Notes: a model not told the origin generated them from the letters alone. A stretch of DNA of 64,000 nucleotides from Gordonibacter sp034932485 (GCA_034932485.1 JAYFOQ010000002.1:248001-312000); one strand, 5' to 3'. Shown: positions 33,227 to 43,120, numbered from the stretch's first letter. Program-made: numbers and translations.

Positions 33227-34117
33227 TTAAGCCCCTTTCCCCTCGTTAGCAGCAGACGCACCCACGCCGCCACAATCGCGTCCCTCAGAAGCTAAGGTAC
33301 CTGCAACCGCATCGCGAGCAGAGCTCTCAAAGCTGCGATACATAACGCCGCGACGCATGGCATCATCGTAATCGACCAAATGACCATCAAAATCGGGCCC
33401 ATCGACACAGGCGTGGAAATACCCATCGCCCACCTTCACGCGACAGCCGCCACACATACCCGTGCCGTCAATCATCAAGGGATTCATGGACACCAGCGTC
33501 TTTATGCCATAGGGCTTTGTTGTCGCGGCCACAAATTTCATCATAATAACGGGCCCCACTGCAAGCACAAGGTCGTAATCGGCTCCTTCGTCAATACGTT
33601 GCTGCAATGCAGCCGTTACCAACCCCTTGTTACCATTGGAACCATCGTCGGTCATAACAATCTGGCGCGTAGAACACTTATTGATTTCGTCTTCGAGCAG
33701 CACAAGATCCGCATTACGAAAACCGGTAATTACGTCTACCTCAGCCCCATGATCATACAGCCATTTTGCCTGGGAATAGGCAATAGCTGTGCCCAGTCCA
33801 CCGCCGATAACACACGCACGCTTAACACCCTCAAGTTCGGTGGGGTTGCCAAGAGGACCAGCAAAATCAAGCAACTTATCGCCCTCGCGCATTTGGGCAA
33901 GACGCATTGTTGTGGCGCCTACCGCCTGAAAGACGATAGTGACGGTACCCGCCTCTGCATCATAGTCGTTCATGGTCAACGGAATGCGTTCGCCCTGTTC
34001 ATCGATGCGCAGCATAATGAACTGACCAGGTTTAATCTTCCGCGCAATATCAGGTGCATGCACTACCATACGGGTCACTTCCGCATTGAGCGCCTCTACT
34101 TTTTCGATGGGATACAC
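33227..34117 (-). CDS. nfnA: NfnA-type FAD/NAD-binding subunit (SudB/PyrK-like)
   Basis: 296 residues of the ferredoxin-NADP reductase-like family. It has KPGQFIMLRIDEQGERIPLTM (FAD), GPLGNPTELEGVKRACVIGGGLGTAIAYSQ (NAD) and a [2Fe-2S] cluster segment GTGMCGGCRVKVGDGYFHAC near residue 220-245. Proteins like it pair with GltA-like subunits as sulfide dehydrogenase or NfnA; nfnB immediately downstream makes NfnAB the best reading. The last 30 residues are an extra Gly/Ala tail. Confidence 0.9.
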   Translation of the reverse strand: MYPIEKVEALNAEVTRMVVHAPDIARKIKPGQFIMLRIDEQGERIPLTMNDYDAEAGTVTIVFQAVGATTMRLAQMREGDKLLDFAGPLGNPTELEGVKRACVIGGGLGTAIAYSQAKWLYDHGAEVDVITGFRNADLVLLEDEINKCSTRQIVMTDDGSNGNKGLVTAALQQRIDEGADYDLVLAVGPVIMMKFVAATTKPYGIKTLVSMNPLMIDGTGMCGGCRVKVGDGYFHACVDGPDFDGHLVDYDDAMRRGVMYRSFESSARDAVAGTLASEGRDCGGVGASAANEGKGA

Positions 34118-34150
34118 GTTGTCTCTGCCCTTCCCGTCTCAAATATGCAA

Positions 34151-34173
34151 GCAGCACCGTACCGCGGTGCTGC
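34151..34173. terminator. Hairpin between udg and nfnA
   Basis: GCAGCACC / GGTGCTGC with a 7-base loop. The T tract is weak on both strands, so it may be a terminator for udg or part of the nfn leader. Confidence 0.4.
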
Positions 34174-34336
34174 TTTATGCCGATTTAGCCTTTCATTATA
34201 GCAATGGCAATAATGGCCGAATGTTTCAAGCGCGTTACCGAACGGCAAGCGGAACGAAAAACCCCGAAGAAGCCTACAACGAACGCTACTTTCCCTCAAC
34301 CGCCTCCGTAGCCGAAGCTTCAAACACAGGTAAGTT

Positions 34337-34924
34337 CTACGAAGCAATAACTCCCTCAGCTTCATTTGCCCGAAGCAACTCACCCAGCGTGGCAAAATCA
34401 TTCTCCAACGCCTCGCGCTTCGAGCGATCATAAATTGCAGCCGCGGGGTGAAAGATAGGAAACACCTTAAACTTCCCTGCCTGCTGCAATGTACCATGTA
34501 AGCGAGTAATGCCCACTTCTGTCTTTAGAATAAACTTCGTAGAGAAGTTGCCCAACGTCACAATAAACTCAGGATCGATCGTGCGTGTTTGCTCACGCAA
34601 GTAAGGCGTGCACAGTTCAATTTCCTCCGCACGCGGGTCGCGATTTCCGGGAGGACGACACTTCAACACGTTAGCAATAAACACATCGCTACGATCAAGC
34701 CCAGCAATAGCCAACAACTCATTGAGATACTGCCCGGCCTTGCCAACAAACGGCTCTCCCTGCAAATCTTCATTCTTGCCGGGAGCCTCTCCTACAATAA
34801 GTACGCGCGCCGTTGCGTCACCCACGCCAAAGACGGTCTGCGTTCGGCCGTCGGCAAGGGGGCATTTATGGCAAACTTCAACCTGAGTTCGAAGGTCCTC
34901 TAAGGGAATGTGAGGCTTAGACAT
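34337..34924 (-). CDS. Uracil-DNA glycosylase, family 4 (iron-sulfur)
   Basis: 195 residues. Four cysteines typical of the [4Fe-4S] cluster are present (CHKC near residue 18, one in LKCRPPGNRDP, one in ELCTPYL). The active-site blocks are VLIVGEAPGKNEDLQGEPFVGKAGQYL and IFHPAAAI. It removes uracil from DNA. It lies 17 bases past the alr stop on the same strand. Family 4 enzymes are common in anaerobes and thermophiles. Confidence 0.93.
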   Translation of the reverse strand: MSKPHIPLEDLRTQVEVCHKCPLADGRTQTVFGVGDATARVLIVGEAPGKNEDLQGEPFVGKAGQYLNELLAIAGLDRSDVFIANVLKCRPPGNRDPRAEEIELCTPYLREQTRTIDPEFIVTLGNFSTKFILKTEVGITRLHGTLQQAGKFKVFPIFHPAAAIYDRSKREALENDFATLGELLRANEAEGVIAS

Positions 34925-34941
34925 AAAACATCCCTTCTGCT

Positions 34942-36327
34942 TTACACATACAACCGAGGCATTCTTTGAGCAAAGCCTATAGAAAGCTCGTAATGAATGG
35001 TTCCTAGCGTGTTCGCCATGTCATCCAGCGTCACTATCGAATCACCCTGACGACCTACCACCAGCACCTCATCGCCAATTTGCGGGTCAAAGCGACGTCG
35101 TGTGCCATACGTACGTAAATCCACCTCAAACATACACTGATCCATGCAGATATTACCCACCTGGCGAAAGCGGGAACCCTCCATGATCACCTCAGTGCGA
35201 CCAGAAAGACCGCGCCGTAGGCCGTCAGCGTAACCAAGGGGCAACGTGCAAATTTTTACGCTTCCTGGGCTTCGGTAGTTCAGCCCATAGCTAACACCTT
35301 CACTCATGGGAACGAGTCGCGTATCACTAATGCGCGCATGCACGCTCATGGCTGGCCGCAAGTCTATCATCGTGCGCGTTTCCTGGCATGGATGCAGGCC
35401 ATATAGAGCAATGCCGGGCCGAACCATGTCGAAGTGCACATCGGGGTAGCGAATAGTAGCCGCCGAGTTCGCCGCGTGAATAATACCCGGGTCGAAACCC
35501 GCAACCTTCATAGCCTGAAGGGCCTCAAGAAAGCGTTTCGTCTGAATATGAAAGTCCAGCGTTTCCGGCATGTCTGCCGTAGCAAAATGCGTAAACGTAC
35601 CCACCAAATCGAGCGCACGGTGAAAACTCACCTGCGACATAAACTCAACCACTTCATCATGACGCACGCCAATACGGTTCATACCCGTGTTCACAGCCAA
35701 ATGATATGGGGCACGAATACCGTAAGCATCGGCTGCTTCAGCATACTGGATGGCAAAATCGGGCGTGTAAACGCTCGGCATAACTTTGTAGGCCAAAAGC
35801 AGCGCAATAGCTTCCATAGGTGGTTGGGAAAGTACCAGAATAGGCGCGTTCACCAGCGCTTCACGCAACTGGATGGCCTCGTCAACCGTTGCCACACCCA
35901 AATAATCGGCACCCGAGTTCAGCGCCGTTTTTGCGCAGCGTACCGCACCGTGTCCGTAGCCATCGGCCTTTACCACCGCCATCACACGCACACCGCGGCC
36001 TACCTGCTGTTTAAGCGCTGTCATGTTGTGACGAATAGCGTTCAAATCTATTTCCGTCCAAGCCCAGCGGCGATCGGTGGCGGGAATAAGACGGAGTTTG
36101 TCGGGATCAAAATTCGCCGCACCCGCATCAGAGCGCACGTGATCACGTGCGTATTGGAACGCGCCCTGCATGCCTTTTTCAGACACGGAAGAAGCACCCG
36201 ACAACGGGGTACCTTCAGTGGTATATGCTCCCACCGGCGTATGACCAACGCTTGCACTCGCCGGCTCGAACCCCGGCTTACGCTTCGCAAACCCGGTAAA
36301 TCCATTGGGAAGATCTTGTGCCGCCAT
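34942..36327 (-). CDS. alr: Alanine racemase with an N-terminal extension
   Basis: PLP-dependent alanine racemase supplying D-alanine for peptidoglycan. The core begins near residue 88 (WAWTEIDLNAIRHNMTALKQ); the PLP lysine is in VMAVVKADGYGHGAVRCA and the catalytic tyrosine in GVSYGLNYRSPGSVKICTLPLGYADGL. At 461 residues it is about 90 longer than usual; the excess is N-terminal, low in predicted structure and with no signal peptide. GTGGAG precedes the ATG, but an internal ATG (MQGAFQ) could be the true start. Confidence 0.93.
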   Translation of the reverse strand: MAAQDLPNGFTGFAKRKPGFEPASASVGHTPVGAYTTEGTPLSGASSVSEKGMQGAFQYARDHVRSDAGAANFDPDKLRLIPATDRRWAWTEIDLNAIRHNMTALKQQVGRGVRVMAVVKADGYGHGAVRCAKTALNSGADYLGVATVDEAIQLREALVNAPILVLSQPPMEAIALLLAYKVMPSVYTPDFAIQYAEAADAYGIRAPYHLAVNTGMNRIGVRHDEVVEFMSQVSFHRALDLVGTFTHFATADMPETLDFHIQTKRFLEALQAMKVAGFDPGIIHAANSAATIRYPDVHFDMVRPGIALYGLHPCQETRTMIDLRPAMSVHARISDTRLVPMSEGVSYGLNYRSPGSVKICTLPLGYADGLRRGLSGRTEVIMEGSRFRQVGNICMDQCMFEVDLRTYGTRRRFDPQIGDEVLVVGRQGDSIVTLDDMANTLGTIHYELSIGFAQRMPRLYV

Positions 36328-36470
36328 GCTGCTCCACTCTCGCTTACATCAGTTTTATTCAGGCATCAGTATAGCACTGGCAACAACGTGCGACCGACGG
36401 CTGAAAACGACGGCTGGCAATCAAAGGTAGGAACGGAGCTACCAACGCAAGCACCACGCACCCATACCCA

Positions 36471-38078
36471 CTACTCATCCAGCCCATTCAACATGTCCAG
36501 CAGTTCCTGGCGCTTATGAATATCAAGCTTCGTGTAAATATGCTTTGCGTGGGTGCGCACCGTGTTCTCCGAAATAACCAAACGATCGGCAATAGATGCC
36601 ATGCTATTTCCACGTGCAATAAGTTCCATAACCTCGGTCTCGCGCATGGAGAGACCATAGGCATCTTTTAACTCAATACACTGCTTTGACGTCTTGTCGC
36701 GAATAACTCCCGCATCCTCCGAAGCAGAAGGGCGGTTGCGCCGTTTTCGGGGCACTTTCTCAGTAGAATTCGAAGCCCCCGTACTAGGCTTTCTTTTTGA
36801 CGCGCCATTCGGCGCTACACCTTCCCGCGCACCATGCGACTCCCCCGCCGACCTTCCTGCCAGCGGCAAAAACTCAATAGGGTCGGCCGCAACCGCGCCA
36901 TGAGAGGTCAGCGGCTTAAAGAGCGTACCCGTCGTAGCTAAAAGCGTTATTCCAAGCACGTAGCTCGATGCCATCGCCACTACATAAAGCCACTCTGAAC
37001 TGCCGAGCGAAGCAAAATCGCTCACCCATCCCAAAAGAAATCCGACACTCTGCATGACATACACAACGCCGCCAAAAAATCCGTAAACAAAAACCGGATT
37101 GATACCGCGGTCGCGCGAGACCTGGGCGCACTGCATCATCATAAGCATCTGCACCAGCGAGAACACTAAATAGGTGAACGCCGCAAATAGATTCAAATAC
37201 CCTGGCCCCAAATAGGGAAGAAGCAAGAACCCCGTTATAGTCAGCGGGTACACGACGCGAAACACTGACGTTAATCCGAAGCGAAAACTCATCCGTTGCC
37301 ACAGCACCAGCAACACCACAGCAGCCACCAGCGCACCCAGCATGGATGCCCCATTTACCGCTTGACTAATCTCTGGATGCAACAACGCTACGCCGCGAAT
37401 CACGCCAGCAGCAAAAGCAAGTGCGCCCACCGCAAGCGCGCTGCGCCAGTAATCCGCCACCGCGCGCCGGTATACCCGCGGATGCTGTCGCGGCACATCC
37501 TCAAACATAGGCTGATCAAGCTGCATCTCTCGCACCGAAAGCGCTACGCATAAGCCACAAAGCGGCACAAATACAAGCGGCACCAAAAACGCCGTAAGTG
37601 CGATAGGAACAAGATAGAGCGTGAAGTAGATAAGCGGAGCAAATGCCGTGCCCACCATAAGACGCACGTTGCCCTGAGCAGAAGGAAGCGATGAAAAGTA
37701 GCGCTGCCACAGCATAAACATGCCAGCACACCCCACGCCCAGAAACACACCACCGGCCGCGACAAGCACGAGAGCCGCCTCAGCCAAATACATCGCCCCA
37801 ATAAGGCAAGCTGAACCAGCAAACACCAACAGAGCACTCAAAGAAACCAGCATACGTCGTGCACCACTAGGGAAGAAATACGAGCCAAACATACTCGCAA
37901 TAAATGCACCACCGAACGAAAGAGCCTGCGCCAAAAAGAACGTTAAGGTAACTTCGGCCGTCTGAAATTCAAACGGTAAAAACGGAAAAATGCCACCCCA
38001 AATAGATGTTGCGTTCACCGTTAAGAAACAGGCGTATCCCCAACTTGATACATGCGTCCGCGCCGCCATTTGCGTCAT
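36471..38078 (-). CDS. Membrane-embedded LuxR family regulator
   Basis: 535 residues. About 12 hydrophobic helices are followed by a long basic linker rich in Ser/Arg/Pro. The C-terminal LuxR domain reads LSMRETEVMELIARGNSMAS then VISENTVRTHAKHIYTKL. The ATG at 38078 has GGAGG 11 bases upstream. It is divergent from the DMSO-reductase-type genes at 38290, which it probably controls through the 211-base intergenic region. It resembles the protein at 25693, so these are paralogues, each next to a Tat-exported reductase. Confidence 0.88.
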   Translation of the reverse strand: MTQMAARTHVSSWGYACFLTVNATSIWGGIFPFLPFEFQTAEVTLTFFLAQALSFGGAFIASMFGSYFFPSGARRMLVSLSALLVFAGSACLIGAMYLAEAALVLVAAGGVFLGVGCAGMFMLWQRYFSSLPSAQGNVRLMVGTAFAPLIYFTLYLVPIALTAFLVPLVFVPLCGLCVALSVREMQLDQPMFEDVPRQHPRVYRRAVADYWRSALAVGALAFAAGVIRGVALLHPEISQAVNGASMLGALVAAVVLLVLWQRMSFRFGLTSVFRVVYPLTITGFLLLPYLGPGYLNLFAAFTYLVFSLVQMLMMMQCAQVSRDRGINPVFVYGFFGGVVYVMQSVGFLLGWVSDFASLGSSEWLYVVAMASSYVLGITLLATTGTLFKPLTSHGAVAADPIEFLPLAGRSAGESHGAREGVAPNGASKRKPSTGASNSTEKVPRKRRNRPSASEDAGVIRDKTSKQCIELKDAYGLSMRETEVMELIARGNSMASIADRLVISENTVRTHAKHIYTKLDIHKRQELLDMLNGLDE

Positions 38079-38289
38079 AGCAGCCCTCACCTCCCCTCGG
38101 CATCTACATGAGCATGGTACCATACACAGAGCTCTCCCAAAGAAGGCATAAAATGGCTTTTTTGCATTGTGGTGAGCATGCGAACTGGTGTTTTACCCTT
38201 AAATCACATGACGGGTGTGATTCCTTCGCCTCTTATTTTCGGTAGGGTATAAAGCGGCGGGAGGAACAACCGAGTCAGAGGAGGGAACT

Positions 38290-40739
38290 ATGACCGTACA
38301 TGAATCGACGCTGTCACGCCGCACGTTTATCAAAGGGTCACTTGCAGGTGTCGCGCTTGCGGGAGGTGCCGGAGCCGCACTTTATGGCTGTGCACCAAAG
38401 GCCGAAGACGGTACAAAAAAAGCGGGGAGCGAAGCAACGCCCGATCAAATTGCCTGGAGTCAGTGCAACGTGAACTGTGGCGGCAACTGCATTTTCCAGT
38501 GGCATTCTCGCGACGGAAAAATCGTTTATATGGAGTCCGACAACACCGGCGATGTCGACTTGCAGGCACGTGCCTGTTTGCGTGGGCGTTCAATGCGCCG
38601 CTGGATAAACAGTCCCGATCGTTTGTTGTATCCCATGAAGCGTGTGGGCAAACGAGGCGAAGGAAAGTTCGAACAGATCTCCTGGGATGAAGCTATCGAA
38701 ACCATCGCAAGCGAGCTTAAGCGTGTAATTGATACCTATGGCAACGAAGCAGTCTACGTAAACTACGCCACTGGTATGTATTCCACCACCGGCCGCAACC
38801 CCAGCAAACGGCTACTGAGCCTTCTGGGCGGATTCGTTAACCAGGGTTACGATTACTCCACCCATATGATGTCAGCAGTCATGCCCTACATGTTTGGCAA
38901 CGACAAAGAAAAAGGCAGTGTGTACAGCCCGTACGACAATGTGAACGCCTCGTCTTTCTCGGAGGCAGAGCGTGCATCCGATTTGGTCGTTATGTTTGGA
39001 AACAGCCCCGCAGAAACCCGCATGGGTGGCGCAAATGCCGTATGGGACTTCGCCAAAGTGCGTGAGGCCGTCAAGGGGCGCGGTGGCAAAATTGTCAACA
39101 TTGACTACCGCCTGAATGAGTCTGCATCAGGTTATCCCGACGAATGGCTACCCATCCGCACCGGCACCGATGCAGCACTTTGCTCCGCTATTGCACATGA
39201 ATGGATTGTCAATGGCCAGGTAAACAAAGAGTTCCTCGATAAGTATTGTGTCGGCTACGACGAAGACACCATGCCTGAATCCGCCAAGGGGCAAAACAAA
39301 TCCTACAAGGATTACATCATGGGCACAGGCTACGACATGGTGGAAAAACCCCCGAATGGGCTGCCCCCATCACGCAGATTTCAGCCGACAAGATTCGCGC
39401 TTTAGCTGCCGACATCGCTGCCGCCAAAGCACCATTCATCTGCCAGGGTTGGGGATCACAGCGCCATACAAACGGCGAAGACACGGCACGTGCTATTAGT
39501 ATGCTGCCCATCCTTATTGGACAGCTGGGCTTACCGGGAACCAATACGGGCCAACGCGAAGCCGAGCCTCCCACCTATCTTGTGGGTGCCCTGCCCTTCA
39601 AAAACCCCATCAAGACTTCCATCCCGGTTTACCAGTGGGTAAACGCCGTAGAGCACGGCAAGGACATGACTGCGACCAACGCCGGCATCATGGGTGCCGA
39701 TAAATTGGGAAGCGACATCAAGCTTTTATGGAACTACGCTGGCAACTGCATCACCAACCAGCACGGTGACATCAACTATACGCATGAGGTACTGCAAGAC
39801 GAAAGCAAGCTTGAATTCATCTTGGTGTGGGACACCGTGATGACCGACTCCGCCAAATACGCCGATATTCTGTTACCTGACGCCATGCGCTCGGAACAAC
39901 TAAACATGCAGACGCAGGGCTACTCTGAGTATTACACCGCTGTTGTAGTGGGCGGACCGGCACAGGATGCCCCGGGCGAGTGCCGCACCAGCTATGACGT
40001 ATGCGCCGACATTGCCGACAAGTTTGGCAAAAAAGACGAATACACCGAAGGTCGCACGCAAGAGGAATGGATCAAATACCTGTACGAAAAGGGTGCTGAA
40101 GCCGACGGCAAGATGCCCAGTTGGGATGAGATCAAAGAACAAGGTGTATACAAGCGCGCACTCGAACCAGCCATCGGCCTGAAAGACTTCCGCGATGATC
40201 CGGCGAAAAACCCCTTGGGAACACCCTCGGGCAAGATTGAAATCTACTCCGAGCAATTAGCAACTATCGCTTCTACCTGGGAACTCAAAGAAGACGAGGT
40301 CATCAACCCCATCCCCGTGTTCACGCCCGGCTTCCAAGGATACGGCTCAGTAACCGATGAATACCCGTTGTACTGCTCGGGATTCCATCACAAAAGTCGC
40401 ACCCACTCTTCGTTTGGATTCATTCCCGAACTTGAACAGGTGGCGCGCCAGCAGTTGTGGATTAACCCGCTGGATGCTGGTCCGCGAGGCATCACCGACG
40501 GAAGTATGACTTCGGTAAAGAGCCCCGCAGGCGAAATCCGTATCGAAGCTAAGGTAACCCCACGTATCGTACCCGGCACCATCGGTATCCCGCAGGGTGC
40601 TTGGCACAAAGCAAACATGAACGGCGATCGCGTGGACGAGGGTGCCTGCGTCAACACGCTCACCACGTATCGTCCCACGCCGCTTGCTAAGGGCAACGGC
40701 CCAGCACATTCCATCATCGCTCAAGTTTCCAAGGCATAA
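38290..40739 (+). pseudogene. dmsA: Tat-exported molybdopterin oxidoreductase (DmsA-like), frameshifted
   Basis: The reading frame opens at 38290, ends early at 39405, and continues in the -1 frame through to 40739; together they make about 816 residues, the size of a DMSO reductase catalytic subunit. The N terminus has a Tat signal (SRRTFIKGSLAGVALAGG) with lipobox YGC. Cys59, 63, 67 and 96 fit the [4Fe-4S] site, and Ser190 in YDYSTHM is the likely molybdenum ligand. The break lies at 39344-39353 in AAAAACCCCC, consistent with loss of one base; past it the protein reads EWAAPITQISADKIRAL. It may be a real mutation or a sequencing error. Confidence 0.85.
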
Positions 40740-40753
40740 AGGGGGGACACGAC

Positions 40754-41386
40754 ATGACTCAATACGGATTCTTTTTCGATAGCACGCGCTGCACGGGTTG
40801 CCGCACCTGCGAAATGGCGTGCAAGGACTACAAAGATTTACCTACCGAGATCGCATACCGTCGCGTGTACGACTACGAAGGCGGCTCTTGGACCGATGCA
40901 GGTAACGGCACCTACACCTCCGATACGTTTGCTTACCACGTATCACTCGGCTGCCAGCACTGCGCGATGCCAGCTTGTATGGCTAAATGTCCACAAGGTG
41001 CCATCGCAAAGGATACGGAAACCGGCCTTGTCAACATTAACAAAGAAAAATGCACAGGTGTGGGCGTATGCGTTGAGGCTTGCCCCTACAATGTACCTAT
41101 CGTCAACAAGGAACTGGGCCGCGGCGTCAAGTGTGATGGCTGCGTAGAGCGTCTGGCGGAAGGATTAAGCCCCATCTGCGTGGAGGCCTGCCCACTGCGC
41201 GCGCTCGAGTTCGGAGATATCGAAGAGCTTCGCGCGAAGCATAAGGGCACGGTGGCCGGCATCGCCCCCATGCCCTCGCCCGACAAGACAACACCCTCTA
41301 TTGCCATCCTGCCCTGCCCGGCAGCTAAAGAGCCTGGCGACACTACGGGTGCTATTGCTAATGGGAAAGAAGTAACGCTGGCATAG
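40754..41386 (+). CDS. dmsB: DmsB-type iron-sulfur subunit 1
   Basis: 210 residues, an electron-transfer subunit with four cluster motifs. CTGCRTCEMACKDY, CQHCAMPACMAKCP and CDGC...CVEACP are as usual. In the remaining motif the second cysteine is replaced by Val103 (KCTGVGVCVEACP), a place where some relatives carry Trp and a [3Fe-4S] cluster. It follows the catalytic gene by 14 bases and should pass electrons from quinol or the anchor to it. Confidence 0.93.
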   Translation: MTQYGFFFDSTRCTGCRTCEMACKDYKDLPTEIAYRRVYDYEGGSWTDAGNGTYTSDTFAYHVSLGCQHCAMPACMAKCPQGAIAKDTETGLVNINKEKCTGVGVCVEACPYNVPIVNKELGRGVKCDGCVERLAEGLSPICVEACPLRALEFGDIEELRAKHKGTVAGIAPMPSPDKTTPSIAILPCPAAKEPGDTTGAIANGKEVTLA

Positions 41387-41461
41387 AAGCACAGGAGCTG
41401 CGTATGGAGACCGCGTAGAGCCCCTGCACACAGAAGCCTCTTCTTTCACGGCCCTCCCTCC

Positions 41462-41493
41462 GTCGGCGCATCGCTAATACGCGGTGCGCCGAC
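41462..41493. terminator. Hairpin between the two dmsB genes
   Basis: GTCGGCGCA / TGCGCCGAC, a perfect 9-bp stem with a 14-base loop and no T tract. It may partially end the dmsA-dmsB transcript. Confidence 0.45.
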
Positions 41494-41554
41494 AACCGCT
41501 TACACCACAGCTTCACACTCACACTACGATAGCCACAGTAAACCTCCCGGCCGT

Positions 41555-41560
41555 TATAAT
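41555..41560 (+). promoter_or_regulatory. Possible promoter -10 box ahead of the second dmsB
   Basis: TATAAT within GTTATAATGG, 52 bases before the start. The -35 region is poor, so an activator would be needed. Confidence 0.4.
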
Positions 41561-41612
41561 GGAAGGTGCACAGAAACACTAATACGCGAGCGAAACGGAG
41601 GAGACACAAAGC

Positions 41613-42239
41613 ATGTCACGCGGTTTTTTCTTCGACAACACGCGCTGCACCGGATGCAGAACCTGCGTCCTTGCTTGCAAGGATTATCATGAACACGGCT
41701 CCGATCTGGCATTTCGCATGGTGATAGACTACGAAGGCGGCAGCTGGACGCGCAGTAGAGACGGAGAACTTTCCCAAAACGCCTACGCTTACCATCTTTC
41801 ACTAGCATGCAACCACTGTAACGCTCCAGCATGTGTACAGGTATGTCCCACCAACGCTATGCACAAAGACGAACTTGGCTTGGTATGGCCCGATACAAAA
41901 AAATGCATCGGATGCGGATACTGCACCATCGCCTGCCCCTATCATGCCCCTCATATCGATCAGGAGCTTAAACGCTCAAGCAAATGCGACGGCTGCCGAT
42001 CTCGCATTGCCGAAGGCCTCACTCCTATTTGCGTTGAAGCGTGCCCCTTGCGCGCGCTTGAGTTCGGCGACTCGGCAACGTTGGAGAAAGATCATCCAGA
42101 AACAGTACGCTCCGTAATGCCTCTTCCCGACGAGAGCGCCACCGCACCGAACTTATTCATTCTTGCATCTCCTGCTGCGCAACAAGCAACCGCGCATAAA
42201 GGTCACATTGCAAACCCTGCGGAAACGGGACTTACATGA
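41613..42239 (+). CDS. DmsB-type iron-sulfur subunit 2
   Basis: 208 residues, paralogous to the protein at 40754 along its whole length. All four cysteine motifs are intact (CTGCRTCVLACKDY, CNHCNAPACVQVCP, CIGCGYCTIACP, CDGC...CVEACP). GGAGGAGA precedes the ATG. Its stop overlaps the next start by 4 bases (ATGA), so it is coupled to the membrane anchor rather than to the catalytic gene, from which it is separated by 226 noncoding bases with a hairpin. Confidence 0.93.
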   Translation: MSRGFFFDNTRCTGCRTCVLACKDYHEHGSDLAFRMVIDYEGGSWTRSRDGELSQNAYAYHLSLACNHCNAPACVQVCPTNAMHKDELGLVWPDTKKCIGCGYCTIACPYHAPHIDQELKRSSKCDGCRSRIAEGLTPICVEACPLRALEFGDSATLEKDHPETVRSVMPLPDESATAPNLFILASPAAQQATAHKGHIANPAETGLT

Positions 42240-43090
42240 ATAGCGGTTTCGACGATTTTTCTTTAGCGCTCTTTACAACACTGGCACCCGCAGGAACCAT
42301 TGCCGTTATCGTGCTTGCACTAACGCGCGTCTTTGCAAAAAGTCCCAAAACGACCGTTTCTCTTGACCGCATGATAGCATTACCCTTTTCGGTTTGCCTT
42401 ATAGGATTCATTGCTTCAGCCACGCACTTGGGAACACCAGCAAACGCTCTGCATGTTTTTGCGGGCATCGGAAGATCACCTCTTTCCAACGAGGTTTTTT
42501 CAGCGGTAATTTTTCTGTTCTTGGTTGGCTCTTACTGGATGATGGCGTTCAAGCGCAACTTCCCCAACACGCTGGCGCGCGTTTGGCTTATCTGTTCTTG
42601 TATAGCAGGAATTACTTTTCTCATATACACATCAACTGCTTATGCAGTGCATACCGTGCCAACATGGAACACCTGGTACACCCCGGCAAACCTGCTTTTA
42701 GGTGGCCTGATGGCAGGACTGTTGCTCGGCTTGCTTTTCCTTGGCTTCACCGCCAGTTCACCTCGGATACCAAAAATTATCTTAGTGGTTAGCTCAGGAG
42801 CTGCTTTCGCTGCTCGCTGTATTATGCTGCTCGTTCATTTTGAGAGCATCTCCACTCTCGCTAACAATGAAACGGTTGCAACCTCACTTGTTCCTCATTA
42901 TCCAGCTGTCATCATGATACATATCGTTTTGGGTGCCGTGGCCACTTTTTGCGCCGTATGCTCACTGGGAAAGACGAGAAACTCTCTTACCACGCACGCG
43001 CTTCAGGCGTTGGCGGTCATACTTTCACTCACTGCCGTATGCCTTTCGCGCATCGTGTTCTACCAACTTCACCTTACTCTTGGGTTTTAA
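42236..43090 (+). CDS. dmsC: DmsC-like membrane anchor subunit
   Basis: 284 residues with about eight hydrophobic helices (for example LALFTTLAPAGTIAVIVLAL, LLLGGLMAGLLLGLLFLGF). The pattern fits DmsC, which anchors the reductase and oxidises menaquinol. SATHLGTPANALHVFAGIGRSPLSNEV is the conserved quinol-site segment. Translation is coupled to the second iron-sulfur subunit. A terminator follows. Confidence 0.88.
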   Translation: MNSGFDDFSLALFTTLAPAGTIAVIVLALTRVFAKSPKTTVSLDRMIALPFSVCLIGFIASATHLGTPANALHVFAGIGRSPLSNEVFSAVIFLFLVGSYWMMAFKRNFPNTLARVWLICSCIAGITFLIYTSTAYAVHTVPTWNTWYTPANLLLGGLMAGLLLGLLFLGFTASSPRIPKIILVVSSGAAFAARCIMLLVHFESISTLANNETVATSLVPHYPAVIMIHIVLGAVATFCAVCSLGKTRNSLTTHALQALAVILSLTAVCLSRIVFYQLHLTLGF

Positions 43091-43120
43091 TATTTCATTC
43101 GGCGGCGATTACGCAAAGAA

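Noticed and set aside
35434..36519. 361-codon open frame opposite alr
   Set aside because: Antisense shadow of the alanine racemase gene with unnatural composition (His/Arg/Thr-rich).
39344..39353. Programmed -1 ribosomal frameshift in the DmsA-like gene
   Set aside because: The site does not fit X-XXY-YYZ and no strong downstream structure was seen; the simplest reading is a lost base in a homopolymer.
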